33,066 nucleotides of DNA, taken from positions 1 to 33,066 of the forward strand of contig NZ_PJPV01000069.1 in the NCBI RefSeq assembly GCF_002864045.1, in the 5' to 3' direction. The first letter of the stretch is position 1. Each line of letters begins with the position of its first letter. Positions 8,619 through 17,323 of the stretch are shown in pieces. Origin of the DNA: Endozoicomonas acroporae. GTDB lineage: Bacteria > Pseudomonadota > Gammaproteobacteria > Pseudomonadales > Endozoicomonadaceae. Position numbers and translations under genes: made by a program. The notes under the pieces were generated by a model, which worked only from the letters and a program-made list of their open reading frames with translations, searched no databases and was not told the origin of the DNA.

Positions 8619-9583
8619 TATTTTTCCTCCTGCGCGGTTTCTTTGGCAAGAGATGCCAGAACTTCATCACGAATGCTGTCATCCGCCAGGGGGAAACCAA
8701 GCTCACGACGCTTATCGAAGTAAGCCTTGGCGACCGCCCTGGCCAGCGTTCTGACGCGCAGGATAAAACGCTGGCGTTCCGTCACCGAAATCGCGTGGCG
8801 GGCATCCAGCAGGTTAAAGGTGTGTGAAGCTTTCAGAACGTACTCATAAGCTGGCAGAGGCAGACCGGTATCAACCAGCTTCTTGGATTCACGTTCAAAG
8901 AAATCGAACTGTTTGAACAGCTCTTCCGTGTCAGCGTGCTCAAAGTTGAAGGTGGACATTTCAACTTCCTGCTGATGGAACACATCGCCATAAGTGACCG
9001 GGCCCTGTGGACCCACCGTCCAGACCAGGTCATACACGTTATCGACATTCTGGATATACATGGCCAGGCGCTCAAGACCGTAGGTGATCTCGCCGGTAAC
9101 CGGGTAACACTCAATACCGCCGACCTGCTGGAAATAGGTGAACTGGGTGACTTCCATACCGTTCATCCATACTTCCCAGCCAAGACCCCAGGCACCCAGT
9201 GTGGGCGACTCCCAGTTATCTTCGACAAAACGAATGTCATGAACCAGTGGATCAATGCCCAGTTGCCGGAGAGATTCCAGGTACAGCTCCTGGATATTAT
9301 CGGGGGATGGCTTCATCACCACCTGGAACTGGTAGTAATGTTGCAGGCGGTTGGGGTTTTCACCGTAACGGCCATCGGTTGGGCGACGGCTGGGCTGAAC
9401 ATAAGCTGAGTTCCAGTTTTCCGGGCCGATGGCTCGCAGAAAAGTGGCTGGATGGAAAGTACCCGCACCCACTTCCATATCCAGTGGTTGCATGATAACG
9501 CAGCCCTGTTGGGCCCAGAATTGTTGCAGGGCGAGGATCAGCCCCTGGAATGTATAGATATCTGGTGTGCTCTGGGAAGTCAC
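8618..9583 (-). CDS. glyQ: Glycine--tRNA ligase alpha subunit
   Basis: Catalytic alpha subunit of the tetrameric class II glycyl-tRNA synthetase. The family N-terminus [11 protein letters not shown] is followed by [20 protein letters not shown], and [13 protein letters not shown] and [10 protein letters not shown] (class II motif 3 type) appear later. The frame is open to an ATG at 9676, which would add 31 residues of unusual composition. The GTG at 9583 is preferred because GAGGT lies six bases upstream and the protein then starts [10 protein letters not shown] like its homologues (321 residues). The promoter is well upstream (9900-9928), leaving a leader of about 310 bases that contains a large hairpin element (9693-9857). 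Confidence 0.95.
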   Translation of the reverse strand: MTSQSTPDIYTFQGLILALQQFWAQQGCVIMQPLDMEVGAGTFHPATFLRAIGPENWNSAYVQPSRRPTDGRYGENPNRLQHYYQFQVVMKPSPDNIQELYLESLRQLGIDPLVHDIRFVEDNWESPTLGAWGLGWEVWMNGMEVTQFTYFQQVGGIECYPVTGEITYGLERLAMYIQNVDNVYDLVWTVGPQGPVTYGDVFHQQEVEMSTFNFEHADTEELFKQFDFFERESKKLVDTGLPLPAYEYVLKASHTFNLLDARHAISVTERQRFILRVRTLARAVAKAYFDKRRELGFPLADDSIRDEVLASLAKETAQEEK

Positions 9584-9692
9584 TTTTCTACCTCTTGGAG
9601 GCTCAAATGTAAACGGGTCGTTTTTTGAACATTGAGCGTTGTGTTGCGAGCAATTATCGATGACCGGTTTATTCACCTGGCGCGGGTTTCCC

Positions 9693-9857
9693 TAAGTAGC
9701 TAACCATATGAAATCACATATTTCTGACTCCTTGTTCAGGCACTCTGCTTCGTTACAACTCCGGTCACATAGCTACGGCTATGCTCCCTCCGTTGTGCCT
9801 CGCATAGCACCTGCCCAAGTAGCCAGAAATATGTGATTCCATATGGCCAGCTACTTA
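9693..9857. repeat. 165-bp hairpin element (MITE-like) in the glyQS leader
   Basis: The two ends form a long imperfect inverted repeat. The left arm starts TAAGTAGCTAACCATATG at 9693; the right arm, read on the minus strand from 9857, starts TAAGTAGCTGGCCATATG. Both continue with AATCACATATTTCTG. The centre carries a second palindrome (CATAGC TACG GCTATG) and related flanks, so the whole segment could fold into one stem. There is no coding capacity. This fits a non-autonomous palindromic element. It lies between the glyQ promoter and start codon. Confidence 0.75.
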
Positions 9858-9899
9858 TGAGTGATCACTCGCAGGGTTCGACTGTAAAAATAGAGAGGG

Positions 9900-9928
9900 A
9901 TTATACCGGTTTGTGCGATTAAGTTTAA
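9900..9928 (-). promoter_or_regulatory. Sigma70-type promoter of glyQS
   Basis: On the minus strand a perfect TATAAT (-10, 9905-9900) is preceded by a 17-base spacer and TTAAAC (-35, 9928-9923). It faces glyQ, with transcription expected to begin near 9893. Confidence 0.6.
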
Positions 9929-9930
9929 GC

Positions 9931-9959
9931 TGTGGATAAGTTGTGAACAATGTGGGTAA
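9931..9959. promoter_or_regulatory. DnaA-box-like cluster
   Basis: TGTGGATAA at 9931-9939 is the exact reverse complement of the consensus DnaA box TTATCCACA. TGTGGGTAA at 9951-9959 differs from it by one base, and between them lies TTGTGAACAA. The cluster sits directly upstream of the glyQ -35 hexamer and could regulate it, or be left from an origin-like region. Binding is inference. Confidence 0.5.
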
Positions 9960-10033
9960 ACATTAAGGGTGCCTAATGGGAACTTGATAGCTCAAAAAGT
10001 TGTCAATATGGGTTTAAGGGAGATTTTTTAACC

Positions 10034-10831
10034 GTGCATGTAACTAATTCTGGTCCAGCTTGTACGCCGTGTTCTTATCCTGCGAGGGAGCCTGAAACTA
10101 ATAATAGAGAAATAATGGTGGAGACAACCGCCTCTGTAAAATCAAAGCACAATCACGTACCCAGGCCCAGGAATGCGTTTTTTATTTTTCGCAGCGTGAG
10201 GGCAAGGGAAGTTGAGGCATTCTGCCATCAAAGTGAATTCTCCAAACTGGTGGCCGAAGATTGGAAAAAAATGTCAGAGGAGGAGAAGGAGTGTTTTGTT
10301 AAGGAAGCCGCATTAGAAAGAGCTGAGCACAAAAAAAAGTATCCTGATTACAAGTATCACCCCAGAAAGCGCAAAAAATCCAATGCTGAAAGCGAGTTAA
10401 AAGGCAAAACTGTAACAAGTCGGAAAGTAGCCCATTCCAAAAGGCAGTGTTCTGGTAATAATCCTGTTTCTGACGTACGGCAATCGGACAAGAAATCCGT
10501 GATCGTTCAAAAAGCGTCAAGCGTTGCTCATACCCGTGTTAAGCCAAACCAGGTAACGCATAAAGTATTCAGCCCTTCGGGCTTAACAGATCATAGTACC
10601 CAGACTCCTGACAACAATAATGTCGCTCCCTTGCGTCAGGATTTGGCCTTCAGGGATGTTTCCTGTCAAACAGATATCAGTCTTATTTATTCAAATAAGG
10701 GGGACGATAATAAGCCCAAATCAGGCGTGGTAAGCTTTACCGAGTCTGAGATTGCTGATTTTTTGAATCCATTGGATGAATCTCAATGGCTCAGGGTTCT
10801 GGCGGGTGAGAGCCTGATGGAAGGACTATAA
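10034..10831 (+). CDS. HMG-box protein of SOX/MAT type (eukaryotic-like)
   Basis: This 265-residue protein carries one HMG box at about residues 43-115. The box opens VPRPRNAFFIFR, has the helix-3 core DWKKMSEEEKECF and ends KKYPDYKYHPRKRKK. RPxNAF and YPDYKYxPR are hallmarks of sequence-specific eukaryotic boxes (SOX, TCF, fungal mating-type proteins). The basic RKRKK (111-115) sits where SOX proteins carry a nuclear localisation signal. The rest is low-complexity and hydrophilic, with STQTP (188-192) and SCQTD (210-214) and an acidic-hydrophobic C-terminus (SEIADFLNPLDESQWLRVL). The start is GTG at 10034, with AAGGGAGA about 10 bases upstream; an ATG at 10115 is an alternative. It stands alone between divergent glyQ and convergent trkH. 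Box identity is clear; a role as a nuclear-targeted effector or as a bacterial nucleoid protein is inference. Confidence 0.88.
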   Translation: MHVTNSGPACTPCSYPAREPETNNREIMVETTASVKSKHNHVPRPRNAFFIFRSVRAREVEAFCHQSEFSKLVAEDWKKMSEEEKECFVKEAALERAEHKKKYPDYKYHPRKRKKSNAESELKGKTVTSRKVAHSKRQCSGNNPVSDVRQSDKKSVIVQKASSVAHTRVKPNQVTHKVFSPSGLTDHSTQTPDNNNVAPLRQDLAFRDVSCQTDISLIYSNKGDDNKPKSGVVSFTESEIADFLNPLDESQWLRVLAGESLMEGL

Positions 10832-10942
10832 TCCTCTGCATTCCAACCGAAGACTCCTTCCATGGTTCTTATTGATCCTGCCTTCGGTTAACCGCTGCTT
10901 TATTTAGAATATGTTACCTTTGTTCCGGCCGCTGTAATGGCA

Positions 10943-12394
10943 TTAATAACGCCAGAAGGTTGGAGTAAACAACACCAGTAGTGTAAAAATTTCCAGGCGT
11001 CCCAGTAGCATGGCAAACGCAAGAATCCACTTTGCGGCATCGGGCAGGCCCTGGTAACTGAACGCTGCTTCGCCGAGCGCGGGTCCGAGATTATTCAGGC
11101 AGGAAGCAATGGTTGAAAATGCCGTAGTAAAGTCTAAACCCGCTGCCAGTAAAGCCAGAAAGAGAAGAACAAACATCAAAATATAAGTGGCAAAGAACCC
11201 CCATACCGCTTCACCCACTCTTGGGCTCACGGGTTTGCCGCCAATCTTGATGGTGAAGACTGCATTAGGGTGAACTAAACGACGTAGTTCTCTCATTCCC
11301 TGTTTGGCAATCAGAACAACCCGGATGACTTTCATTCCACCTGCGGTAGAGCCTGCACACCCCCCCATAAAACTGGTAAAAAACAACAGCAGGGGCAGAA
11401 ACGTTGGCCAGGCAGAAAAGCTGTAGGATGAGGTGTAGCCAGTGGTTGTAGCTACGGATACCACTTCAAACAGACCATAGCGGAAGGACTTGGCAAGGGG
11501 ATACGTATCAGAAAGATAGAGCGTGGTAACGGTGATTGCGCCAACAACCCCCAAAATGGCCAGAAACCACTTAACTTCCGGATCCTGAATATAGTGGGTT
11601 AATAACTTATTGCGCCAGGCGGTAAAATGCAGGGCGAAATTGATCCCGGCAATCAGCATGAAAAAGATGGCGACAGAGATAATCATGGGGGAGTTGAAGT
11701 GGCCCATGCTGGCGTCGTAAGTAGAAAAACCGCCGATGGCGATGGTGGTGAAACTGTGGCAGATCGCGTCAAACAGGTTCATCCCCGCTAACCAGTAGGC
11801 CAGGGCACAGGCGGCCGTTAGAAAAAGATAAAGAAACCAGAGCGCTTTGGCGGTCTCGGTAATTCTGGGCGTTAGTTTTGAATCTTTAACCGGTCCGGGA
11901 GTCTCTGTGCGATACAGTTGCATACCGCCGATCCCCAGCATCGGCAGAATGGCCACTGCCAGCACAATAATCCCCATACCACCAAGCCACTGCAGCTGCT
12001 GGCGGTAAAACAGAATAGAGCGGGGCAGGTGCTCAATGCCGGTCAGAATGGTGGCTCCCGTGGTTGTTAAGCCGGACATGGACTCAAACAGTGCGTCGGT
12101 AATACTGAGTGCCGGGCTTTCCATCAATAGAAATGGCAGTGAGCCCACTGCGCCCAGAACAATCCAGAGCAGCGCCGTGACCAGAAACCCTTCACGGGTG
12201 CGCAACTCATCCTTGATATGCCGGAAAGGGAACCAGAGGAGAACGCCCAGCATTAGTGTCAATAGGAAGGTATAGATGAAAATGGACATTTCCTGCTCTT
12301 GATAAAGCAGTGCCACGACAATCGGAGGAAGGCTGGACGTACTGAACAAAATTAACAAAATGCCCAAAATGGGAAGAATAACCTGAAACTGCAT
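10943..12394 (-). CDS. trkH: Trk potassium uptake protein, membrane subunit
   Basis: Inner-membrane K+ channel-like subunit of the Trk system, gated by the cytoplasmic TrkA ring. The 483 residues match the family and are almost wholly hydrophobic, with repeated membrane-pore-membrane units. The filter loops are visible: TTTGAT, IAIGGFST, ATTTGYTS and LNNLGPAL. The start ATG at 12394 has AGGAG four bases upstream. A terminator-like hairpin at 12541-12564 separates it from the genes upstream, so trkH probably has its own promoter although trkA is only 0.7 kb away. Confidence 0.96.
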   Translation of the reverse strand: MQFQVILPILGILLILFSTSSLPPIVVALLYQEQEMSIFIYTFLLTLMLGVLLWFPFRHIKDELRTREGFLVTALLWIVLGAVGSLPFLLMESPALSITDALFESMSGLTTTGATILTGIEHLPRSILFYRQQLQWLGGMGIIVLAVAILPMLGIGGMQLYRTETPGPVKDSKLTPRITETAKALWFLYLFLTAACALAYWLAGMNLFDAICHSFTTIAIGGFSTYDASMGHFNSPMIISVAIFFMLIAGINFALHFTAWRNKLLTHYIQDPEVKWFLAILGVVGAITVTTLYLSDTYPLAKSFRYGLFEVVSVATTTGYTSSYSFSAWPTFLPLLLFFTSFMGGCAGSTAGGMKVIRVVLIAKQGMRELRRLVHPNAVFTIKIGGKPVSPRVGEAVWGFFATYILMFVLLFLALLAAGLDFTTAFSTIASCLNNLGPALGEAAFSYQGLPDAAKWILAFAMLLGRLEIFTLLVLFTPTFWRY

Positions 12395-12540
12395 GGTGCT
12401 CCTGCTTCATCCAGTGCAAGCACCCGGCGATAGGGAAGTAAGGAATTGCCGGGCGCTCACACAACCTGCCATGTTGCGTTCTTATTATGGCTATAAGAAA
12501 TTCTAATTTTATGCTGTAGCAGGTTACTCCCAATCCATGG

Positions 12541-12564
12541 GAAAAATAAAGCCTGAACGGCTTT
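12541..12564 (-). terminator. Rho-independent terminator after the trkA-side transcript
   Basis: Read on the minus strand, AAAGCC, loop GTTCA and GGCTTT are followed by ATTTTTC. It lies about 20 bases after the stop of the small gene at 12584-12997 and before trkH. Confidence 0.6.
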
Positions 12565-12583
12565 TGTCATATAAAAAAGGGGG

Positions 12584-12997
12584 CTAAAGGATATTACACC
12601 TGGGTGGTAAATCAATCATCGACGTTACCAACAAGTCAGACCGTTCAGTATCATTGGTGGCAGCCGGGTTGCTCATCAGCGGTTCTCCACCGCTTGCTGA
12701 GGGGGCTGAGCTGCCATTATGACCTGTTGTCTGTTGTTCACTCATCCGGTATGCCGCTAGCAGCCAACGGTAGGCCGTTTCGTGGTCGATGGTGACATCT
12801 TGTGCTGTTGTGGTTCCGGTCATTGCATGAACGGGTGTATCTGCTTTGACAGAAACCATTGGGCGCACTATTGCTACAGGCCGACCAGCAGCGGACCATC
12901 TTTTAATGAGATCGGTGCTTTGCTGATCAGTTCCGATAGTTGCAGGATCAGGCGGCGTGGCCGTTCTGCTGGCGGTCAGTCGGTTGCTTGTGTCCAA
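12584..12997 (-). CDS. Small hypothetical protein between trkA and trkH
   Basis: A 137-residue frame with no family I recognise. It starts with TTG at 12997, and AGGAAA lies about seven bases upstream. A hairpin followed by a T-run lies about 20 bases beyond its stop, which supports a real transcription unit. The protein is Thr/Ser/Ala-rich, with a short helical patch (ETAYRWLLAAYRMSEQQ) and no signal peptide or membrane segment. It is 90 bases downstream of trkA on the same strand, so it may be the last gene of the def-fmt-rsmB-trkA unit. The low-complexity composition keeps confidence down. Confidence 0.45.
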   Translation of the reverse strand: MDTSNRLTASRTATPPDPATIGTDQQSTDLIKRWSAAGRPVAIVRPMVSVKADTPVHAMTGTTTAQDVTIDHETAYRWLLAAYRMSEQQTTGHNGSSAPSASGGEPLMSNPAATNDTERSDLLVTSMIDLPPRCNIL

Positions 12998-13087
12998 GGT
13001 TGTTTCCTATCGATGCTATCGTATAGCTCCGTCAGACATCTGTTGTCAGGAATAGTTTCCTGTGATGGATAGCCACAAAGCAATGGT

Positions 13088-14461
13088 TTAAAAGAACCCA
13101 AGCCCAACCTGGAAGAGTTGCTCAACTTCACGGATTTTGCGCTTATTGGTCAGGAAGAGAATCACATGATCCCCGGATTCGATTCGGGTGGTATCGTGAG
13201 CAATCAGCACCTGATCATTACGAACAATCGCACCAATGGTTGCGCCCTGGGGTAACTCCACTTCCTGAATGGTTTTACCCACCACTTTAGAGCTTTGCTC
13301 ATCGCCATGGGCAATCGCCTCGATCGCTTCAGCAGCGCCTCTACGCAGTGAGTGAACGTTTACTATGTCGCCGCGCCTGACGTGCTTCAGCAGGCTGCCA
13401 ATAGTGGCCAGCTGTGGAGAAATCGCAATATCAATTTCACCGCCCTGTACCAGATCCACATACGCGGGGTTGTTGATCAGCGCCATGACCTTACGGGCTC
13501 CCAGACGCTTCGCCAGCATGGAGGACATGACATTGGCTTCATCGTCATTGGTCAGCGCACAGAAGATATCGGTATCTTCGATATTTTCACTGATCAGCAG
13601 CTCTTTATCGGAGGCGTTGCCGCAGAAAACCATGGCTTTGGTGAGCGTTTCAGACAGGAACTGGCAACGTTCCATATTGTGCTCAATGATCTTGACTTTG
13701 TATTGGTCTTCCACGGCCTGGGCCAGGCGCAGGCCGATATTGCCACCACCGGCAATAATGATGCGCTTGTAGTCATCATCCAGCCGCTGAAGCTCGCCCA
13801 TCACGGCCCGGATATCTTCACGGGCAGCAATAAAGAAGACTTCATCGTCCACCTCGATCACGGTGTTCCCCTTGGGCATGATGGCATTGCCACGGCGGAA
13901 AATGGCGGCGACCCGGGTATCCACATTGGGCATGTGTTCACGGATATAACGAAGCTCGTGACCCACCAGCGGGCCGCCATAATAAGCCTTCATGGCCACC
14001 AGCTGGACACGCCCCTCGGCAAAATCCAGTACCTGAAGGGCCCCGGGACGCTCCAGCAGCCGTTTGATGTAGTTAGTAACCACTTGCTCCGGGCTAATAA
14101 GTACATCAATGGGCAGTGCGGCATTGGCAAACAGGCTCTCATTTTTCAGGTAAGCGGCCTGACGGATACGGGCAATTTTGGACGGCGTGTGGAACAGTGT
14201 GTAGGCAATCTGGCAAGCCACCATATTCACTTCATCACTGTTGGTGACCGCCACCAGCATATCGGCTTCATCGGCCCCGGCCTGTTTCAGCACCCCGGGA
14301 AACGATGCCTTGCCCTGGATGGTTCGTATATCGATTTTATCCTGCAGCTCACGAAGTCGCGTGGCATCGGTATCGACCACGGTAATGTCATTTTCCTCAC
14401 TGGCCAGATTTTCTGCCAGTGTGCCACCCACCTGACCGGCACCGAGAATGATAATTTTCAT
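13088..14461 (-). CDS. trkA: Trk potassium transport regulatory NAD-binding protein
   Basis: Peripheral cytoplasmic subunit that binds NAD(H) and gates TrkH. The 457 residues hold two RCK repeats. The first Rossmann motif, [16 protein letters not shown], is at the N-terminus with the ribose-binding Asp in ITVVDTD. The second, [18 protein letters not shown], is near residue 235. Each is followed by a TrkA-C domain (the last near [21 protein letters not shown]). Its ATG directly follows the rsmB stop (TAAATG), so translation is coupled. The order trkA-rsmB-fmt-def is the Pseudomonas order. Confidence 0.97.
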   Translation of the reverse strand: MKIIILGAGQVGGTLAENLASEENDITVVDTDATRLRELQDKIDIRTIQGKASFPGVLKQAGADEADMLVAVTNSDEVNMVACQIAYTLFHTPSKIARIRQAAYLKNESLFANAALPIDVLISPEQVVTNYIKRLLERPGALQVLDFAEGRVQLVAMKAYYGGPLVGHELRYIREHMPNVDTRVAAIFRRGNAIMPKGNTVIEVDDEVFFIAAREDIRAVMGELQRLDDDYKRIIIAGGGNIGLRLAQAVEDQYKVKIIEHNMERCQFLSETLTKAMVFCGNASDKELLISENIEDTDIFCALTNDDEANVMSSMLAKRLGARKVMALINNPAYVDLVQGGEIDIAISPQLATIGSLLKHVRRGDIVNVHSLRRGAAEAIEAIAHGDEQSSKVVGKTIQEVELPQGATIGAIVRNDQVLIAHDTTRIESGDHVILFLTNKRKIREVEQLFQVGLGFF

Positions 14462-15781
14462 TTAGGAATCCATCTTTACCATCAGGCTGTAAAAAAAACC
14501 GTCGCAGCTGTTTACAGAGCTGCCAGAGCCGGGAAAAAGCTGCTTGCCAAACCCGGTATCGTGACCCCACGGACCGTCAATGGACTGCACTCTGGCATCC
14601 GGTATTTCTGACAGGAACTGCTCAATCTGCAGATGGTTTTCCTGAGGCATGATGGAACAGGTGGCATAGAGTAACGTGCCGCCGGGTTTCAACAGCGGCC
14701 AGATAGACTTGAGGATTTTCTGTTGCAGCTGAGCCAGTGCATCAATATCTTCGGCCTTTCTCAACAGTTTGATATCCGGGTGGCGACGAATAACGCCGGT
14801 TGCTGAGCAGGGGGCATCCAGAAGAATATGGTCGTATGCCTTGCCCGGGAACCAGCTGTCGGGATCCGTCGCATCACCGCACAGAACATTCGCCGTCAAA
14901 CCCAGCCTTTGCAGATTTTCAGCCACTCTTTCCAGGCGGACGCTATCAGCATCCAGTGCATCCACCGTAATATCCGGGTTCAGTTCCAGCAAGTGACAGG
15001 TCTTGCCCCCCGGCGCACAGCAGGCATCGAGAATATGATCCCCGGGTTTCGCCGGTATCAAGGTCGCTGCCAGCTGGGCTGATTCGTCCTGAACACTGGC
15101 AGCCCCCTCATGGAACAGTGGCAGCTTATCAACGGCACTGGGCCTGCCCAGGGTGATGGCCTGTGGGGCAATTTTGGACTGTTTCGCCGCGATACAGTCA
15201 TCCAGCAGTTTTTTCAGGTATCTGGCAGGCTTGATCTTCTGTTCATTAACCCGAAGGGTCATGGGAGGAGGCTGATTGTTACCCGTAAGAATGGCTTGAT
15301 AATCCTCTGGCCAGGCCCGTTTAATGGTATTGATCAGCCATTTCGGGTGTGACCAGCCGCACACCGGGCTGCGCTCTTCCAGATCATGCAAATCTTCAAC
15401 CCGGCGCTGGGCATTTCTGAGAATGCCATTGACCAGGCCCCTGGCCCAGGCCTTACCCATGGTCCGGGTTACCTGTACCGTCTCACCAATGGCGGCATGG
15501 GGTGGAATGCGGGTAAAGAACAGTTGATACAGACCAACCAGAATCAGGTTATGAATGTCCTGCTCTTTTTCTTTCAGGGGTTTCTCGGTGAGAAACTTAA
15601 GCCAGGCATCCAGCCGGTGGTAGTAACGGAGCGTGCCATAGGAAAGCTCAGCCAATAATGGCTGGTCTTTTTTGGACAGTTTTTCCTGTAACTGCGGCAG
15701 TACACTGCTCAGTGATTCGCCCAGAGTTACCCGGGTGATCGCCCGTGCTGCCAGCTGTCGAACAGAAGATTGTTTAGCCAT
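14462..15781 (-). CDS. rsmB: 16S rRNA (cytosine-967-C5)-methyltransferase
   Basis: Methylates C967 of 16S rRNA using S-adenosylmethionine. The 439 residues comprise an N-terminal NusB-like RNA-binding domain (to about 150; RQLAARAITRV at the start) and a C-terminal methyltransferase domain. SAM-binding is shown by LDACCAPGGKTCHLLEL. The two catalytic Cys lie in DAPCSATG and ATCSIMPQEN, as in the RsmB/RsmF family. It starts 17 bases after fmt and abuts trkA without a gap. Confidence 0.97.
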   Translation of the reverse strand: MAKQSSVRQLAARAITRVTLGESLSSVLPQLQEKLSKKDQPLLAELSYGTLRYYHRLDAWLKFLTEKPLKEKEQDIHNLILVGLYQLFFTRIPPHAAIGETVQVTRTMGKAWARGLVNGILRNAQRRVEDLHDLEERSPVCGWSHPKWLINTIKRAWPEDYQAILTGNNQPPPMTLRVNEQKIKPARYLKKLLDDCIAAKQSKIAPQAITLGRPSAVDKLPLFHEGAASVQDESAQLAATLIPAKPGDHILDACCAPGGKTCHLLELNPDITVDALDADSVRLERVAENLQRLGLTANVLCGDATDPDSWFPGKAYDHILLDAPCSATGVIRRHPDIKLLRKAEDIDALAQLQQKILKSIWPLLKPGGTLLYATCSIMPQENHLQIEQFLSEIPDARVQSIDGPWGHDTGFGKQLFPGSGSSVNSCDGFFYSLMVKMDS

Positions 15782-15798
15782 ATCAGGTAAAAAAGCGC

Positions 15799-16743
15799 CT
15801 AACTGAATTGTTTTCCGGTGCTGAACATCGCTTTTTTGCTGTTCAGCAGCTCCTGCACAGTCATTGCACGGCTTCCAGCCAACTGCAGCCGTTTAATGCG
15901 CAGGGTGCCTTCATGGCAGGCAATATCCAGACCCTCTTTATCAGCCTTGATCAGGGTTCCCGGCGCTTCGGCTGTGCCTTCTTCCAGGGCTGTGGCTTCC
16001 CAGACACGGATGTTCGTGTCATCCAACGCGGTGATCGCCACGGGCCAGGGATTGAATGCCCGAATCTGCCGGTCCAGGGCCTGTGCTGATGTTTGCCAGT
16101 CCAGCCGTGCTTCTTCTTTACTCATCTTATGGGCGTAGTTAGCCAGGTTGTCATCCTGTTTTTCCGGATGAATATGGCCAGCACCAATGTCATCAAGCGA
16201 CTGAATAAGAGCAGGCTGACCCACTTCAATCAGACGATCATGAAGGTCCGATGCGGTATCGGTTGGGTGGATGGGGCAAAAGGCTTTCAGCAACATGTCG
16301 CCGGTATCCAGTCCGGCGTCCATCTGCATAATGGTGACACCGGACTCAGTGTCACCGGCTTCAATAGCTCGCTGAATCGGCGCTGCTCCGCGCCATCTTG
16401 GCAGAATGGAGCCATGCACATTAATACAGCCCAGCTTTGGAGTGTCGAGCACCGCCTGTGGCAGAATCAACCCATAGGCAACAACCACCATCAGATCCGC
16501 ATCCAGAGCGGCAAGTTCCTGCTGAGCGTCTGCATTTCTCAGGGACTTTGGCTGAAAAACGGGAATATTGTGGGCAACAGCCAGGGATTTGACCGGTGAG
16601 GGCAGGAGTTTCTGACCACGCCCTGCAGGTCTGTCCGGCTGGCTATAGACGGCGATCACCTGGTGTTGGCTATCCAGAATGGCCTGAAGGTGTGCACTGG
16701 CAAACTCAGGGGTTCCGGCAAAGATAATTCTAAGGCTTTTCAT
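15799..16743 (-). CDS. fmt: Methionyl-tRNA formyltransferase
   Basis: Formylates initiator Met-tRNA from 10-formyltetrahydrofolate. At 314 residues it has the family length. The N-terminus reads [18 protein letters not shown], and the catalytic region contains [20 protein letters not shown] (Asn and His of the active site) and [19 protein letters not shown]-terminal OB-type tRNA-binding domain follows. Its ATG overlaps the def stop by one base (TGATG), the usual coupling of the formylation and deformylation genes. Confidence 0.97.
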   Translation of the reverse strand: MKSLRIIFAGTPEFASAHLQAILDSQHQVIAVYSQPDRPAGRGQKLLPSPVKSLAVAHNIPVFQPKSLRNADAQQELAALDADLMVVVAYGLILPQAVLDTPKLGCINVHGSILPRWRGAAPIQRAIEAGDTESGVTIMQMDAGLDTGDMLLKAFCPIHPTDTASDLHDRLIEVGQPALIQSLDDIGAGHIHPEKQDDNLANYAHKMSKEEARLDWQTSAQALDRQIRAFNPWPVAITALDDTNIRVWEATALEEGTAEAPGTLIKADKEGLDIACHEGTLRIKRLQLAGSRAMTVQELLNSKKAMFSTGKQFS

Positions 16744-17240
16744 CAGTGTTTTCTTTTGCCAAGCTTTTTCCTGATACGGTCCTGTTTCAGGCGGGACAGC
16801 GTGTCGATAAACAGTTTTCCTTCCAGGTGATCCAGCTCGTGCTGGACACAGACCGCCGCCAGCCCGTCATAATCCCGTGTGTACTCATTGCCATCACGAT
16901 CTAAAGCGGTGAGTCTCACTTGAGCGTAGCGGTCCAGCAGTTCATAAAAGCCGGGGACTGACAGACAGCCTTCCTGAAAGTCGGACTTTTCATCGCCGAT
17001 GGGCTCATAGCCGGGGTTGATAAGCACCTGGGGCTCGTTACCTTCTTCAGAAAGATCCATAACCACGATGCGCTGATGAATATCCACCTGGGTTGCTGCC
17101 AGACCCACGCCCTTGGCGTCGTACATGGTCTCCAGCATGTCATCAACGATACGTCGAATGTCGTCATTGACCTCCGCAACAGGTTTGGCAACCGTACGAA
17201 GTCTTTGGTCAGGGTATTCAAGTATTTCCAGTAGAGCCAT
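16743..17240 (-). CDS. def: Peptide deformylase
   Basis: Fe2+-dependent hydrolase that removes the N-formyl group from new proteins. The 165 residues contain all three signature motifs: [18 protein letters not shown] (metal-binding Cys) and [10 protein letters not shown] (two metal-binding His and the catalytic Glu). The neighbour fmt makes its substrate. The 83-base gap to the YejA-like gene contains a -10-like TATACT at 17293-17288 on the minus strand, but no good -35, so def may have its own promoter. Confidence 0.97.
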   Translation of the reverse strand: MALLEILEYPDQRLRTVAKPVAEVNDDIRRIVDDMLETMYDAKGVGLAATQVDIHQRIVVMDLSEEGNEPQVLINPGYEPIGDEKSDFQEGCLSVPGFYELLDRYAQVRLTALDRDGNEYTRDYDGLAAVCVQHELDHLEGKLFIDTLSRLKQDRIRKKLGKRKH

Positions 17241-17323
17241 CAGTGATCTCAGGTGAGGCAGTCGATAATGAAGTTTGTTGACCTTTCAGTATATCTGCAA
17301 ATTCAGTCTGTACCTAGCCAGAC

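Noticed and set aside
9584..9676. 31-residue N-terminal extension of glyQ from the upstream ATG
   Set aside because: Homologues begin at the STPDIYTF block, and the GTG at 9583 has a better ribosome-binding site.
10845..10889. AACCGAAG...CTTCGGTT inverted repeat after the HMG-box gene
   Set aside because: An 8-bp stem with a 29-base loop and no proper T-run; too weak to call a terminator.
13352..14611. 419-residue plus-strand open frame
   Set aside because: It lies antisense to trkA, whose NAD-binding motifs and length are unambiguous; the translated product has no coherent domain.
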